Positions 42,649 to 53,700 of a stretch of 64,000 nt of DNA are shown piece after piece. How positions within the stretch are numbered: the stretch's first letter is position 1; every line of letters starts with the position of its first letter. Both the position numbers and the translations under genes were made by a program. The notes under the pieces are model-generated. The model made no database searches. It saw only the letters and a list, made by a program, of their open reading frames with translations, and was not told where the DNA came from. The stretch comes from Chrysogorgia sp. JL179-B06 (taxonomy: Eukaryota > Cnidaria > Anthozoa > Scleralcyonacea > Chrysogorgiidae): NCBI GenBank assembly GCA_035772405.1, contig JAYKKM010000081.1, positions 186,001 through 250,000 of the forward strand, written 5' to 3'.

Positions 42649-45600
42649 ATGAGTGTTAAAAAGGGAATAAACAGTTTGGCGAGTTTGGCGGCTGCGTATA
42701 GTGACAGCAGCGACGAGGGAGAACAGGATTTTGCAGTATCTGCAACGTTACAAGCAAATAACGGAGAAAAGGGAGTTAAACGAACGATACACGAAGACGT
42801 GTCGGACAATTCATCTGAAAGAACAAGGTTATTTTTACGGGTTCAAACTTGAAAGTGGAATTCTGGGATTTGCACCGTATTGTCCAAATATTTATCAGTG
42901 TCGATAGGCACTGCAGTGTATACCAGACAGAATAACGGTTTTTATATACTTATAATCTTTAGCACTTTCTGATAAAAATTGTGTAATATTATCATCAGCT
43001 AAACTCTCATCTTCGTGCCATTTTCTCTTGGTAAAGTTGGTACCATAACTATTTTTGAATTCAAACAGGTTGAGGTTGGAAATTCCGACTGGTGTTCTAG
43101 ACATGTTCAAGGATTCAGGTAAAATAATTGAGAAACTTGTGAAAATACCCTTCTATCGATCATGAGCTGTGATAGGGGATAAAAAAATAGGTACAAAGTG
43201 CGTACATTTGTCAACCGCTGGTCTACCTGCTTGCATGTCGTGGGCTCAATTCCTAGCCAAAAGGCCGTTGGATATGGGCACTAAACCCGCGAGGAAGATT
43301 TGAAGTGAAAACAACGCGTAAAAAACACATTGAAAAAAATTCAATTATAAATGTAGGGAGTTAGGGGGTTAATGTAGATATTATATATTCACAGCTACAT
43401 GTCAATGCAGACTGTCTACATTAATTATTAGGAGACTGGGCTAAATAATCCTATATTTCGTGAAATATAGCATAATTTATTTTTCGTGCTTTTTCACACA
43501 GAAGTTTCCACCGATTCACAAAACACCGACCAGCATGACGGGAGGATACGCAGTTTCGATCATGTCCCAGGCAATTGGGCAACTCATGTTCTTGTTCCAT
43601 GTATGTAATGTTACTATTGCACGGAGAATTGTAAAAAAAAATATGGAGACGTTTGCGCGTATCCAGCCTGATTTTCAGACGGTTAGCGGTCCCACGCTAC
43701 ACCACTGCACAGAGTACACTGTACACTACACACTACACACTATACTACACCACACCACACCACACTACGTCACACCACTACACTACATCACACCACGTTA
43801 CACTACACCACACCACGTTACACTACACTACACCACACCACATACCACACCACATACTATACTACGCTACACCATACTACATAACACTACACCACACCAG
43901 ACTACACCAGACCGCACCACACCATACCACACCACAGTACACCACACCTTCACTTAACTTGTTCAACATTGTTTCAACAATGTTATTCGGCATTGAAGTG
44001 AATCAACATCATTCGGCATTGATGAACCAACATTTCATCTCTTGTAGTCGTTCTACCCGACACCTTTCCAGAACTAGTTGCCTCTTTAAAAAGAGTTTGG
44101 CCAGACGAAGCTTCTGAACTTCACGCAGGTGATTTGAGGGATCTTCACGTCAGTATATCCCGTACTGTCCCCATCAGACACCACTGGATTGATCCGCTTA
44201 AGGAGTTATTGCAACGTGGATTCAATGGCAAACGCAGGTAGACACACTCCCTGCTATTATATCAAAATCACCACTCATCGTTTTGTTAAAAATCGATGTG
44301 CCGCAAGTTTGCCATCATTATCTTACATAAATTTGTTTAAATTCTAGGTTTGTTTGCAATTTCCCAACGATTGGTGTTTATGTTAACGACGAAAAAACAA
44401 GGTGTGTTTCAATGTTTGACGAAGACCTGAGTTCAACAGGTCGAAAGCTCAGCAATAAATAATTCATGTGGTGTTTCCAACAAAAATTCTAAAGGAACGG
44501 TTTGTTTCTGATGGTCGTACAGAGTAAATACGACGATATCAAAACGAGAAAGTTTGAGATAAAGCCTGTCGATTATATTCTCTTAGTACAACAAACGCCT
44601 GATATCGCCAGGACTCTTTTCTTCAAAATTGTCGGAATATCACCCTTGCCTTAGACCCACCTAACATACCACAACTTTCGTAATATCTCTGATCTGGCCG
44701 CTCCACTTCTCCAGAGTTTCCGCAAGGCCTGTAAGAGTCGAGGAAAATATGTTGGCTACCACTTGAGGCGTGTGTTGTTCGGGCGCTGTCACTCACCACT
44801 AAGTCAAGCCCGGTCGGACGGGGTTCGTTTCCATTTTCAGCGGCCAAATGTCGGCAGTACTTGGATGGGTGACCATCTGGGAGTAACCTCGTGTTGATTC
44901 GCGAGATTGGAACTAATGTGAGTAGAGTTATTAGTTGATCTCTCCCGTGCTTAGAGGGTTTTCCTCCGGGGTCTCCGGTTTTCCTCCATCACCGTGGTCA
45001 GACATGGGTCGTATATGGTGACAGCCTGCGGCGCCTTTAACATACCTTCGACTCGGCCACGTTCGAGCTAGACATTTGTAAAGTCACACGTCTGTTGTGT
45101 ATGATGGGAAAAGCTCAGTCATTTCTACTTTTTTCTTCCAAAAGGACTTTCCTGGCTTTGGACGTAGACATGGGTGTCTCACAAGTGAGTGGAAAGGCCA
45201 TAAAGTTCTTCGTTATAATCTTTAGTTGGGTTACATCATCAATAAACTGAGTAAAATTAATAGTGTTGAAATTTTTCAGCTGGAAAAATTGGTGGCAGTT
45301 GTGGATAAAGCTTATCAAGAATTCGACCTCCCGAGATATTACGAGGTAATTTTTATCAACGCTTCCTCATGTCTTCCTTTTTCAATCGAACCACACCATT
45401 TTAAAAAGTATTCCACGGCAACTCGGCTACCCACAGAGTAGTTTCATCAGGTTTACCCCGGGTGTGACCTCACCAACTTCCCAGTTAATTAGGCAAAGTA
45501 TTAGAACAAGATGGCGGATGACAGGATTGTCTTTGGTCAAAATTAGTGCTGTTGTTTTGTACAAGAGTAGTTTTGTTTACTTGGATAACATTTTTATGCC

Positions 45601-46379
45601 TGTTTGTTAATATTTAATTTGTGATTTTAATTCCCTTTAAGGCTTTAAAGTGCCTATCTCACGTTTGGGGATTTTACATATTCGTAATATTTGTGTCTTC
45701 CTGTGCTAAATCATAATATATCTTGTCAGCCGAAAATTTCATCTTCATGAAGTTTTTTGCTGTTAAAGTTATCAGATGTGATGTCACAAGAAGCATTTTT
45801 TTGTGGCAAGTAACAAAAGAAAACTGGTTTGGAATGCCTCTTGTGACATCACATCCAGCAACTTTGACAGTGAAAAACTTCATGAAGATGAAATTTTCGG
45901 CTGATAATATATATTATGATTTTGCTCAGGAAGACCCAAGTATTACGGATATGTAAATTCCACAAACGTGAGATAGGCACCTTCAATGCATATCAAAGGA
46001 TATTAAATTGGTGGTCATTTTACGAATACGGTCTGTTATCTAAAAACCAGCTGCGGGGGTGGGGGGAAGTTTGTCCTATACTGAGTTTTACTACACTAAG
46101 TTTTCTTCATCTCGTACGTACAGAAATCCTCATTTCACGCAAGTTTTGCGTGGAGTCTTGGAGACTCTTCCAGCCTTCTACAATCCGCCAAATTACAGGT
46201 AAGACATTCCATACTTCCCAACAGTACCACTCAATTTCTTATGCGTTTTTCTTACAATTTCTCTTCAGGCTGTTTTCGACTCGTACGTGGAAGACAATTC
46301 TCCCCTGGCGTTTACAGCTAAAGAAATTCAATGTCGAACTGGAAATAAAGTGTTTCGCTTCCCATTAAGAGAAGACTGA
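42649..46379 (+). CDS. USB1: USB1, U6 snRNA 3' phosphodiesterase, complete, 9 exons
   Basis: USB1 (Mpn1) is a nuclear 2H-family exonuclease that trims the oligo-U tail of U6 snRNA and leaves a 2',3'-cyclic phosphate, protecting U6 from decay. Exons: 42649-42827, 43069-43118, 43502-43600, 44048-44237, 44348-44401, 45145-45184, 45280-45345, 46124-46198, 46269-46379. All junctions are GT-AG with agreeing phases; the total is 864 nt or 287 residues plus stop, against 265 in human. Both catalytic HxS motifs are present: HVS at 143-145 in DLHVSISRTVPIRHHWIDPL, and HAS at 231-233 in SSFHASFAWSLGD. Other landmarks are RIRSFDHVPGNWATHVLVP and the C-terminal IQCRTGNKVFRFPL. The N-terminus (MSVKKGINSLASLAAAYSDS) is acidic and poorly conserved. 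Introns 3, 5 and 7 hold a CAC-rich repeat, a hammerhead-like relic and fold-back element A. Confidence 0.95.
43706..43948. repeat. CACTACACCACAC simple repeat
   Basis: Irregular units of CACTA, CACCA and CATACCA in USB1 intron 3. His/Thr/Tyr-rich frames here are artefacts. Confidence 0.9.
44416..44450 (+). ncRNA. Degenerate hammerhead-like motif
   Basis: TTGACGA, a perfect 6-bp stem GACCTG/CAGGTC with loop AGTTCAA, then GAAAGCTC. It matches CUGANGA-stem II-GAAA except for the first base. It lies in USB1 intron 5 and is most likely a retroelement relic. Confidence 0.4.
44740..45075 (+). repeat. 5S rRNA-related SINE
   Basis: GCAGTACTTGGATGGGTGAC and CATCTGGGAGTAACCTCGTG (44854-44897) closely resemble the 3' half of 5S rRNA, including its internal promoter region. 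The tail from GAGGGTTTTCCTCCGGGGTC through CCTGCGGCGCCTTTAACATA matches 16600-16800. SINE3-type elements derive from 5S rRNA. USB1 intron 5. Confidence 0.6.
45645..45984. mobile_element. Fold-back element family A, best complete copy
   Basis: A near-perfect palindrome of about 340 bp: TTAAAGTGCCTATCTCACG to CGTGAGATAGGCACCTTCAA. The centre is the asymmetric segment GGCAAGTAACAAAAGAAAAC. The right TTAA has mutated to TTCAA. It fills much of USB1 intron 7. Confidence 0.85.
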
Positions 46380-46408
46380 CGAGTCTCTCAATACATCGAA
46401 ACTTGTTC

Positions 46409-46932
46409 TTAAAGGGATATGGCAATAAAAATTATTTTTGCCTTTCTGATAAACAAACGGTCATACGAGAGTAATGCAAGTGAAAAACTACTCTGCTGCA
46501 AAACATCATCACTAATTTCCACAAATAAAAATCTTGTTATCCGCCATCTTGGTTTTAATATGACGTCACAAGCAGGGTAAACATGATGAAACTTTCCTTT
46601 CTGGCACCTGTGAATTTATGTGGTATGCTTTTAAAAGTATTGTGGTTCAATTGAGAAAGAAAAACATCCACAAAAATCAAGTGTTACACCTATATACGTG
46701 AAATTATGGCTGACTAAAGTTTTCACTTTACCCTGCTTGTGATGTCACACGCATATCGAAAAATTATCCAAGATGGCGGATCATGGTGGAAAACAGGAAA
46801 GCCTTTTGTTGAAATTAGTGATGTTGTTTTGCACAAGAGTCGTTTTGTTTACTTGGATTACCATTACCCTGTGAAGGCAATTTGCTAATCAGAAATGCAA
46901 AAATAATTTTTATTGCCATATCACATATTTAA
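46409..46932. mobile_element. Fold-back element family E
   Basis: TTAAAGGGATATGGCAATAAA at left and TTTATTGCCATATCACATATTTAA at right; the arms continue as inverted copies (CCGCCATCTTGG against CCAAGATGGCGG). It starts 30 bp after the USB1 stop codon, so it may be part of the USB1 3' UTR. Confidence 0.75.
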
Positions 46933-47153
46933 ATAATAGAATACGTTTGCCCGGGTCTCTGTAACGTTATCGAAACCTTAGTGACGTAATAAAGGCACGA
47001 GAGAAGTGTAGGGAGAAGCACGCGAGTTCTTTCCCAACTTCTCGAGTGTTTTTATTACTTCATCACGTTCTAGAGAATAATTAGAAAGAATAATTAAAAA
47101 ACAATTGCTTATACTTTGAATAATTACAAATTACAATATATAATGCTTTTGAC

Positions 47154-47597
47154 TTAAAGGACATTGGCAACAAAAATTAAGTTTGTCTAATATGAAAGAA
47201 CTCGTAAAATGATAGAGTAACACCTTTTACAACTTTTCCCTATTTTACTTCGTTTTTGAAATATTCCAGTTTGTTTGATATGTAAATTCAGGTACTTGGT
47301 AGAGAATTTTCACGCATTAAAATATTTGTTCAATCTTCAAGTTTGTTCCACAATTTACTTGAAAATGTGCGTATAATAACTCATCATGATAATGTACGTT
47401 GTAAACTTAGCAATCACTGAGTATAAGACATTTTTAATGAGTTAAAATTCTCTACCCTGCACCTGACGTCAGAGACCATCTCATTTACATATCAAACACG
47501 AAGTAAAATACGGAAAAGTTGTAAAAGGTGTTACTCTATCATTTTACGAGTTCTTTCATATTAGACAAACTTAATTTTTGTTGCCAATGTCCTTCAA
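47154..47597. mobile_element. Fold-back element family D, second copy
   Basis: From TTAAAGGACATTGGCAACAA to TTGTTGCCAATGTCCTTCAA, with the same arms as 29477-29949 and an internal deletion of part of the left arm. Between the convergent USB1 and RGS genes. Confidence 0.8.
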
Positions 47598-47737
47598 TGC
47601 AAATGCTCATTAGTTACTGACGTCTCATTCCGGTTTCCGTAACCTGATCAAGACCGGAAAGCTGACCATCAAAGCGTGCGTAGAGTATAATTATTTTATA
47701 AAAAAACACTCGAGAATCGTTAAACTGATTAGCTGTT

Positions 47738-50700
47738 TTATTTACAATACCTCACAAACAGTTTTTTCAGGGAAGCTTCCTCAAATGCCTTCCTATAGCA
47801 AACCTTCGTTCTTTCTCCTTGTCATGATATTATTCTCAAACCATTGGCAAGAGAAAAACTAATTTTTGGTTCTTCATCTACACAATTTAAAACAAATATG
47901 ACAATGGTTAAAGTGCCCCTAACCTCAAAATTTTTTATTGTCTTGTTTGGAAGAACTTTTAAAATGATAAAGTAGCTTCTTTTGAAGATATTCGTTTCTT
48001 CGCTTTCTTTTTTAGATATATCAGTTTGTTTGATATACAAATGTCCGGAATTTACGTCATACATGTATAATGACTTATTGCATGAGAAATGTGTGATCAC
48101 TTTCATTCTTGAACGAAATCCTTTAAAATCGAGAAGTTGGTGCTGTGGCAGAAACACGCACATGTGTTATTCACACTTTAGTGTTTTTATTTGATGAACG
48201 CTAAGATATATAACATTCTCTGATAACTCATTATGCATGTGTGACGTAAATTCCGGACATTTGCAAATACCGTCAAACTGGCTGGTCTTGTTATATACCG
48301 GCGAGTTGTTCATACGGAACTTCTTACCTGGACCGACGGCGAGTTTTCTGTACGGCATGTCGTCCAGATACAACAATTGCTTTTCAACCTTCTTTTTCGC
48401 TTTCTTTTTCGACTTCTTCTCATTTGCTTTCCCTAAATCGTCGTAACTTGTGTCTACGGCTAGAAATCTAAAACAATTTGATGTTTCGTTTAATGATTAT
48501 GATATACAGAATCCATGACGGATAGAATAACTATACTTACTTTTTCCAATAATTAATCAGAATACAAAACACATAGATCTCAGCATCGTGGAACATACCA
48601 CGGTCAATTATCCCAGCGATCCATAAGTGGGAAATACCGTCAGCCAACTCTGGCGTAATGTTGATCTAACAAACCAACAAAATCTGCATTACTATATTTC
48701 CTGAGATTTTCGTAGACTAATAAGCTTTTATTAATTTTTTTTTCTTTTATTCATTTTTTATTTATTTCTTTTATTCTTTTGTTCATTTTCTTGTTTGTTT
48801 TTAGCGCTGTTTTCATTATATTTTGTGCTCATTAGAATGGTCTCTATACACGTGCGGCATACCTGGACCTTTGGGGGTAGCATGGATTCAACATAACAAT
48901 CCAATATCGTCCTCGCTTTACTTCGTATAAATAATTCATCATCAATGCTGTAGTTACCAGCCAAGGCACAGGCGGAAGCACCGTCGCAAATTGACTTGAA
49001 TCTGTCGAACAAGAACAAGGATACATTTTGATATTAAAATATGTTATTAGTAAAAAAACAATTCTTATAAAAAAGCAATCATTACCGTTGAACTTCTAAC
49101 CAAAACAACAAATCATTAAGTAAACGGTCGGCAAAGATCACACGGTTGTTGATAATCCTTCGTGGTCCATTGGCCACATTCTTACGCCCTGTAGATGATA
49201 TCACAATATGCATTTAATGTCATTAAAAATGGAGTTAGCATGAAGGAAATGCAAGAATTTTAAATCTCGCACCACTTTCTTTTTAGATCTTTCTTTAGTT
49301 CACCTTGCCTTTCATCTCATTTCATTTCAAAGCCATCTCTTTTCGTCATCACCTCAATACGTTTCGTTCATTCCTCTCCCAGCCTTTCATTTCTAACTTT
49401 CTTCCTCCACTTAAAGTGGCTATCTCACGTTTGGGGATTTTACATATTCGTAATATTTGGGTCTTCTTGAGCAAAATCATAATATATCTCGTCAGCCGAA
49501 TATTTCATCTTCATGGACTTTTTTGTTGTTAAAGTGCCCCTAACCTCAAAATTTTTCATTGTCTTATTTGGAAAAACTTTTAAAATAATAAAGTAACTTC
49601 TTTTGAAGATTCTCACTTCTTCGCTTTCTTTTTGAGATATTATATCAGTTTGTTTGATATGCAAATGTACAGAATTTACGTCACACATGCATAATGAGTT
49701 ATCAGAGAATGTTATATATCTTTGCGTTCATCAAATAAAAACACTAAAGTGTGAATGACACGTGTGCGTGTTTCTCCCACAACACCAAACCTCTCGATTT
49801 TAAAGGATTTCGTTCGAGAATGAAGTGATATACACATTTCTCCAATAAGTCATTATGCATGTGTGACGTAAATTCCGTACATTTGCATATCAAACAAACT
49901 GATATATCTCAAAAAGAAAGTGAAGAAACGAAAATCTTCAAAAGAAGTTACTTTATCATTTTAAAAGTTCTTCCAAATAAGACAATGAAAAATTTTGATG
50001 TCAGGGGCACTTTAAAGTTATCGGGGTTTTTTTTTTTAAATTTAATCAATTTTCCAAATATACATTAAATTATACAATTAGTTAATTATAATGCAATTTG
50101 AGGTAGGCTCAAAACAGAATACATGATTCCCTATCATAAGCCACCTATAACATTGACTAAATAATATAAAATTCTAAAATTTTTACAGTAACTAATAATA
50201 CAAAATTAATAATAAATTAAAAAGTACAATGGACAGTCAATTAAACACATAATAAGGTTGTACAAAATTTATCATGATAGAAATCAAGTAACTTATTACG
50301 AAAAATTGGTAAAGTATCATATTCCCTTATGGCAAGCGGTAGATCATTCCAAAGACGACATTCGCTTCGGTTGACGGGGTCAGCGTGGTTAAATAAAGTT
50401 ATTCTATCTATACGAACAAAGTAAGAATTCTTAAATGATTCTGTTCTACTAAAAGCGATGCTAAGAGTTAGATGATCAACATTACGTAATGGTTTACCAC
50501 AGGAACGAAATGAAACAAAATCAGATATATTAACTGGACAAATATATTCAAATAAAATTCTCTTCGATATTGCAGGGGAAGCAAATTCAACTTACTTAAG
50601 CGTTCATACTCTGAATAATCCCTGCCAAGAATGAATCTAGTGGCTCTCCTCTGTATTTTTTCTAAACTTGAGATATTCCTCTTAGTATAAGGTGACCACA

Positions 50701-53700
50701 CAACAGAGGCATACTCTAGGCGAGATCTAACCCAAGTGATATACAGTAATTTTTTTTTTTTAACATCATTGATATCTTTGCATGTACGATAAAGAAGTAT
50801 GATGTCACAAGAGGTATTTGTGTGGCAAGTAACAAAAGAAAACTGTTTGGAATGCCTGGAGTGATATCACATCCGGTAACTTTGACAGTGAAAAACTCCA
50901 TAAAGATGACATTTTCGGCTGACAAGATATATTATGATTTTGCGCAGGAAGACCCAAATATTACGGATATGTAAAATCCCCAAACGTGAGATAGACACTT
51001 TAATGTTTCACTCTCTGATGAAGGGCCTTTGCTCGAAACGTTAGACCTACTACTACACACATATACATCACCACACATATACTTCACCAAGTTCTCGTTA
51101 AGGTTGCTATTATATTAAAGTTAACCCTGACCAACAAAGTTGATTCTTACCTTCCGTTAGTACCTTGGACTCATTCACGAGAAATTTCATAAACGTTGAG
51201 CAACTCTCTGGCTTGGTAACTCCACGGATAAACGTCATCATGCTGTGGCCAAACAACGCCCAAAGACCACGCTAAATGAAAGAAAGATATTATTGAATAT
51301 GGCGGCTGGAAGTTCGCTTCTCCTTTCTCCCCTCCACTTCTCTCCTTTCATCCCTCTCTTCCATTTTTTATTTATTTATTTAGCTTCGCCTCTAAAAAAT
51401 ACATAGAAGAAGCAGGGTCACCCCAACAGTTAAACACCAATTACAGTGGGCCCTTACAAAAATAAAATAATAACTAATAACAGCAAGTTATGGGTTCAGT
51501 GAGGCTTCGCGATGTGTTGCACTTTAGGCAGACAGTTTTCCAAGTTCGAGGATCGTCAACATTGTAACAGGATAATAGAGCATTATTATAATAGTCTAAT
51601 AGTGATTTCTTAAATTTTTTAAAGTTTAAATTATCTAGCCTTAAGAGTTAAGTGTTCAGGGAGAGAGTTCCAAGTCCTAGTTGTTCTAATAAAAAATGAG
51701 CGATAATAATGATAATAAAAAATTGTAGTGTCAACTTCTCCAATATTCCCATTTTAAATAAATTTCAAATAAATTTCTAACAATACAAATTATAGTTCGT
51801 ATACATTCCTGAAACAAATCCTCCCTCAGCTTTTCGGGGACATTTAAACACTAATTTCCCTAATGTCATGGTATTACTTATAATAACACCGCTTCTGAGT
51901 GGCTATCAATCAGAAACGTTTTAAATTTTCGGCTTTCGTAAGGCAAAAGTCTTCCGTAAGATTTTCAAGTGCTCCCCCAACTCGACGAAGCACGCGAAAC
52001 CATGAAGAATTTCTTTTCTAACTTTACTTGATTCTGAATGAGATGACCGCCGCTGAGGCCGTCGAAACGTCAGTCAACAACAACCTGGACGATCAATTTC
52101 ACATCACACAAGGGGAAATAACAAGCGTTTAAAAGACAAAAACTGCCGTACTCTCTGTTAACTATATCAACTAGAAACAACTCACCGTCTTTCCACGTGA
52201 TGCTAGTTTAGCGACACCCATGAGGGTGTTCCTAGCAGCGTATTTCGAAACATCTTCTTCCTTGGCATCTTCAGGAAATGTGGCAAGATATCTACCATAC
52301 CTTAAATTGTAAAAGAAGATTTGGTATTGAACCATTAATTCATGGACAGATTGGAAGGTAGATTAGATAGATTGGATGGTAGATCACGACGAAGATTGGA
52401 TGGTAGATTGGAGAGGTAGATTCGATGGCAGATTACGACGAAGATTGGATGGTATATTGGGAGATAGATTGGATGGTAGATTGGAGGTAGATTGGATGGT
52501 AGATTGGAGGTAGGTTGGATGGTAGATTTGGAGGTAGATTGGATGGTAGATTAGAAGGTAGATTGGAGGTAGATTAGGAGGTAGATTGGGATTTGGGAGG
52601 TAGATTGGATGGTAGATTAAGAGGTAGATTGGGAGGTAGATTGGATGGTAGATTAGGAGGAAGATTGGGAGGTAGATTAGGAGGTAGATTGGGAGGTAGA
52701 TTGGGAGGAAGATTGGGAGGTAGATTGGGAGGAAGATTAGGAGGTAGATTGGATGGTAGATTGGGAGGAAGATGGGATGGTAGATTGGATGGTAGATTGG
52801 TAGGTAGATTGGGAGGTAGATTGGATGGTAGATCGGATGGTAGATCGGATGGTAGATTGGATGGTAGATTGGGAGGAAGATTGGGTGGAAGATTGGGAGG
52901 TAGATTGGATGGTAGATTGGGATGGTAGATTGGGAAGGTAGATTGGATGGTAGATTGGGAGGTAGATTGGATGGTAGATTGGGAGGAAGATTGGGTGGAA
53001 GATTGGATGGTAGATTGGGAGGTAGATTGGATGGCAGATTGGGAGGAAGATTGGATGGTAGATTGGGAGGTAGATTGGATGGTAGATTGGGAGGTAGATT
53101 GGATGGTAAATTGGGAGGTAGATTGGGAGGTAGATTGGATGGTAGATTGGGAGGAAGATTGGGAGGTAGATTGGGAAGGTAGATTGGATGGTAGATTGGG
53201 AGGTAGATTGGATGGTAGATTGGGAAGGTAGATTGGATGGTAGATTGGATGGTAGATTGGGAGGTAGATTGGATGGTAGATTGGGAGGTAGATTGGATGG
53301 TAAATTGGATGGTAAATTGGGAGGTAGATTGGATGGTAGATTGGGAAGGTAGATTGGATGGTAGATTGGGAGGTAGATTGGATGGTAGATTGGGAGGTAG
53401 ATTCGATGGTAAATTGGGAGGTGGATTGGATGGTAGATTGGGAGGAAGATTGCGAGATAGATAGATAAGCAAAGAGTGAGATAGACAGGACCTACCACTG
53501 TTCTTCTAAACTACGAATGACACAGGCCTGCGCAGAAACCAACATGGCGGGAGTGACATGGTCTATTCGTGGAATTTCTCTGATAATTTCGGCCTTGCAC
53601 TGCAGATTTTTACCTGAAATAAAATGACAACAAAAAACCTGGAAAATTAAAGAAGGGGAGGTGGTTGGGTAAAAACGGAGCAAAATGAGACATGATAAGG

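Larger units (their letters stand above)
49411..51003. mobile_element. Fold-back element A interrupted by element C and by a LINE
   Basis: Left arm of A is 49411-49528. Element C (49529-50015) sits at a TTAA inside A with TTAA on both sides. A resumes with AGTTATCGG (50016-50025), is cut again by an antisense LINE fragment (about 50028-50795), and then completes with GATGTCACAAGAGG to CACTTTAA (about 50797-51003). It lies in an RGS-gene intron. Confidence 0.8.

Noticed and set aside
42895..43110. 71-residue minus-strand frame opposite USB1 exon 2
   Set aside because: The plus strand there encodes USB1 exon 2 (RLRLEIPTGVLDMFKDS) with matching splice phases; the antisense frame has no supporting signals.
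43460..44117. His/Thr/Tyr-rich proteins
   Set aside because: They combine a real USB1 exon read out of frame with the CACTACACC repeat of intron 3.
48167..48376. Exonised fold-back element providing the C-terminus of the RGS protein
   Set aside because: The frame does read from the exon into element C, but a strong GTAAGA donor occurs first at 48327, and a phase-matched last exon with stop and AATAAA exists at 47738-47817.
52384..53498. Long Leu/Pro/Asn/Ser and Gly/Arg/Leu/Asp repeat frames on both strands
   Set aside because: They come from a 12-bp minisatellite whose period is a multiple of three, lying wholly in an intron between two well-supported RGS exons.
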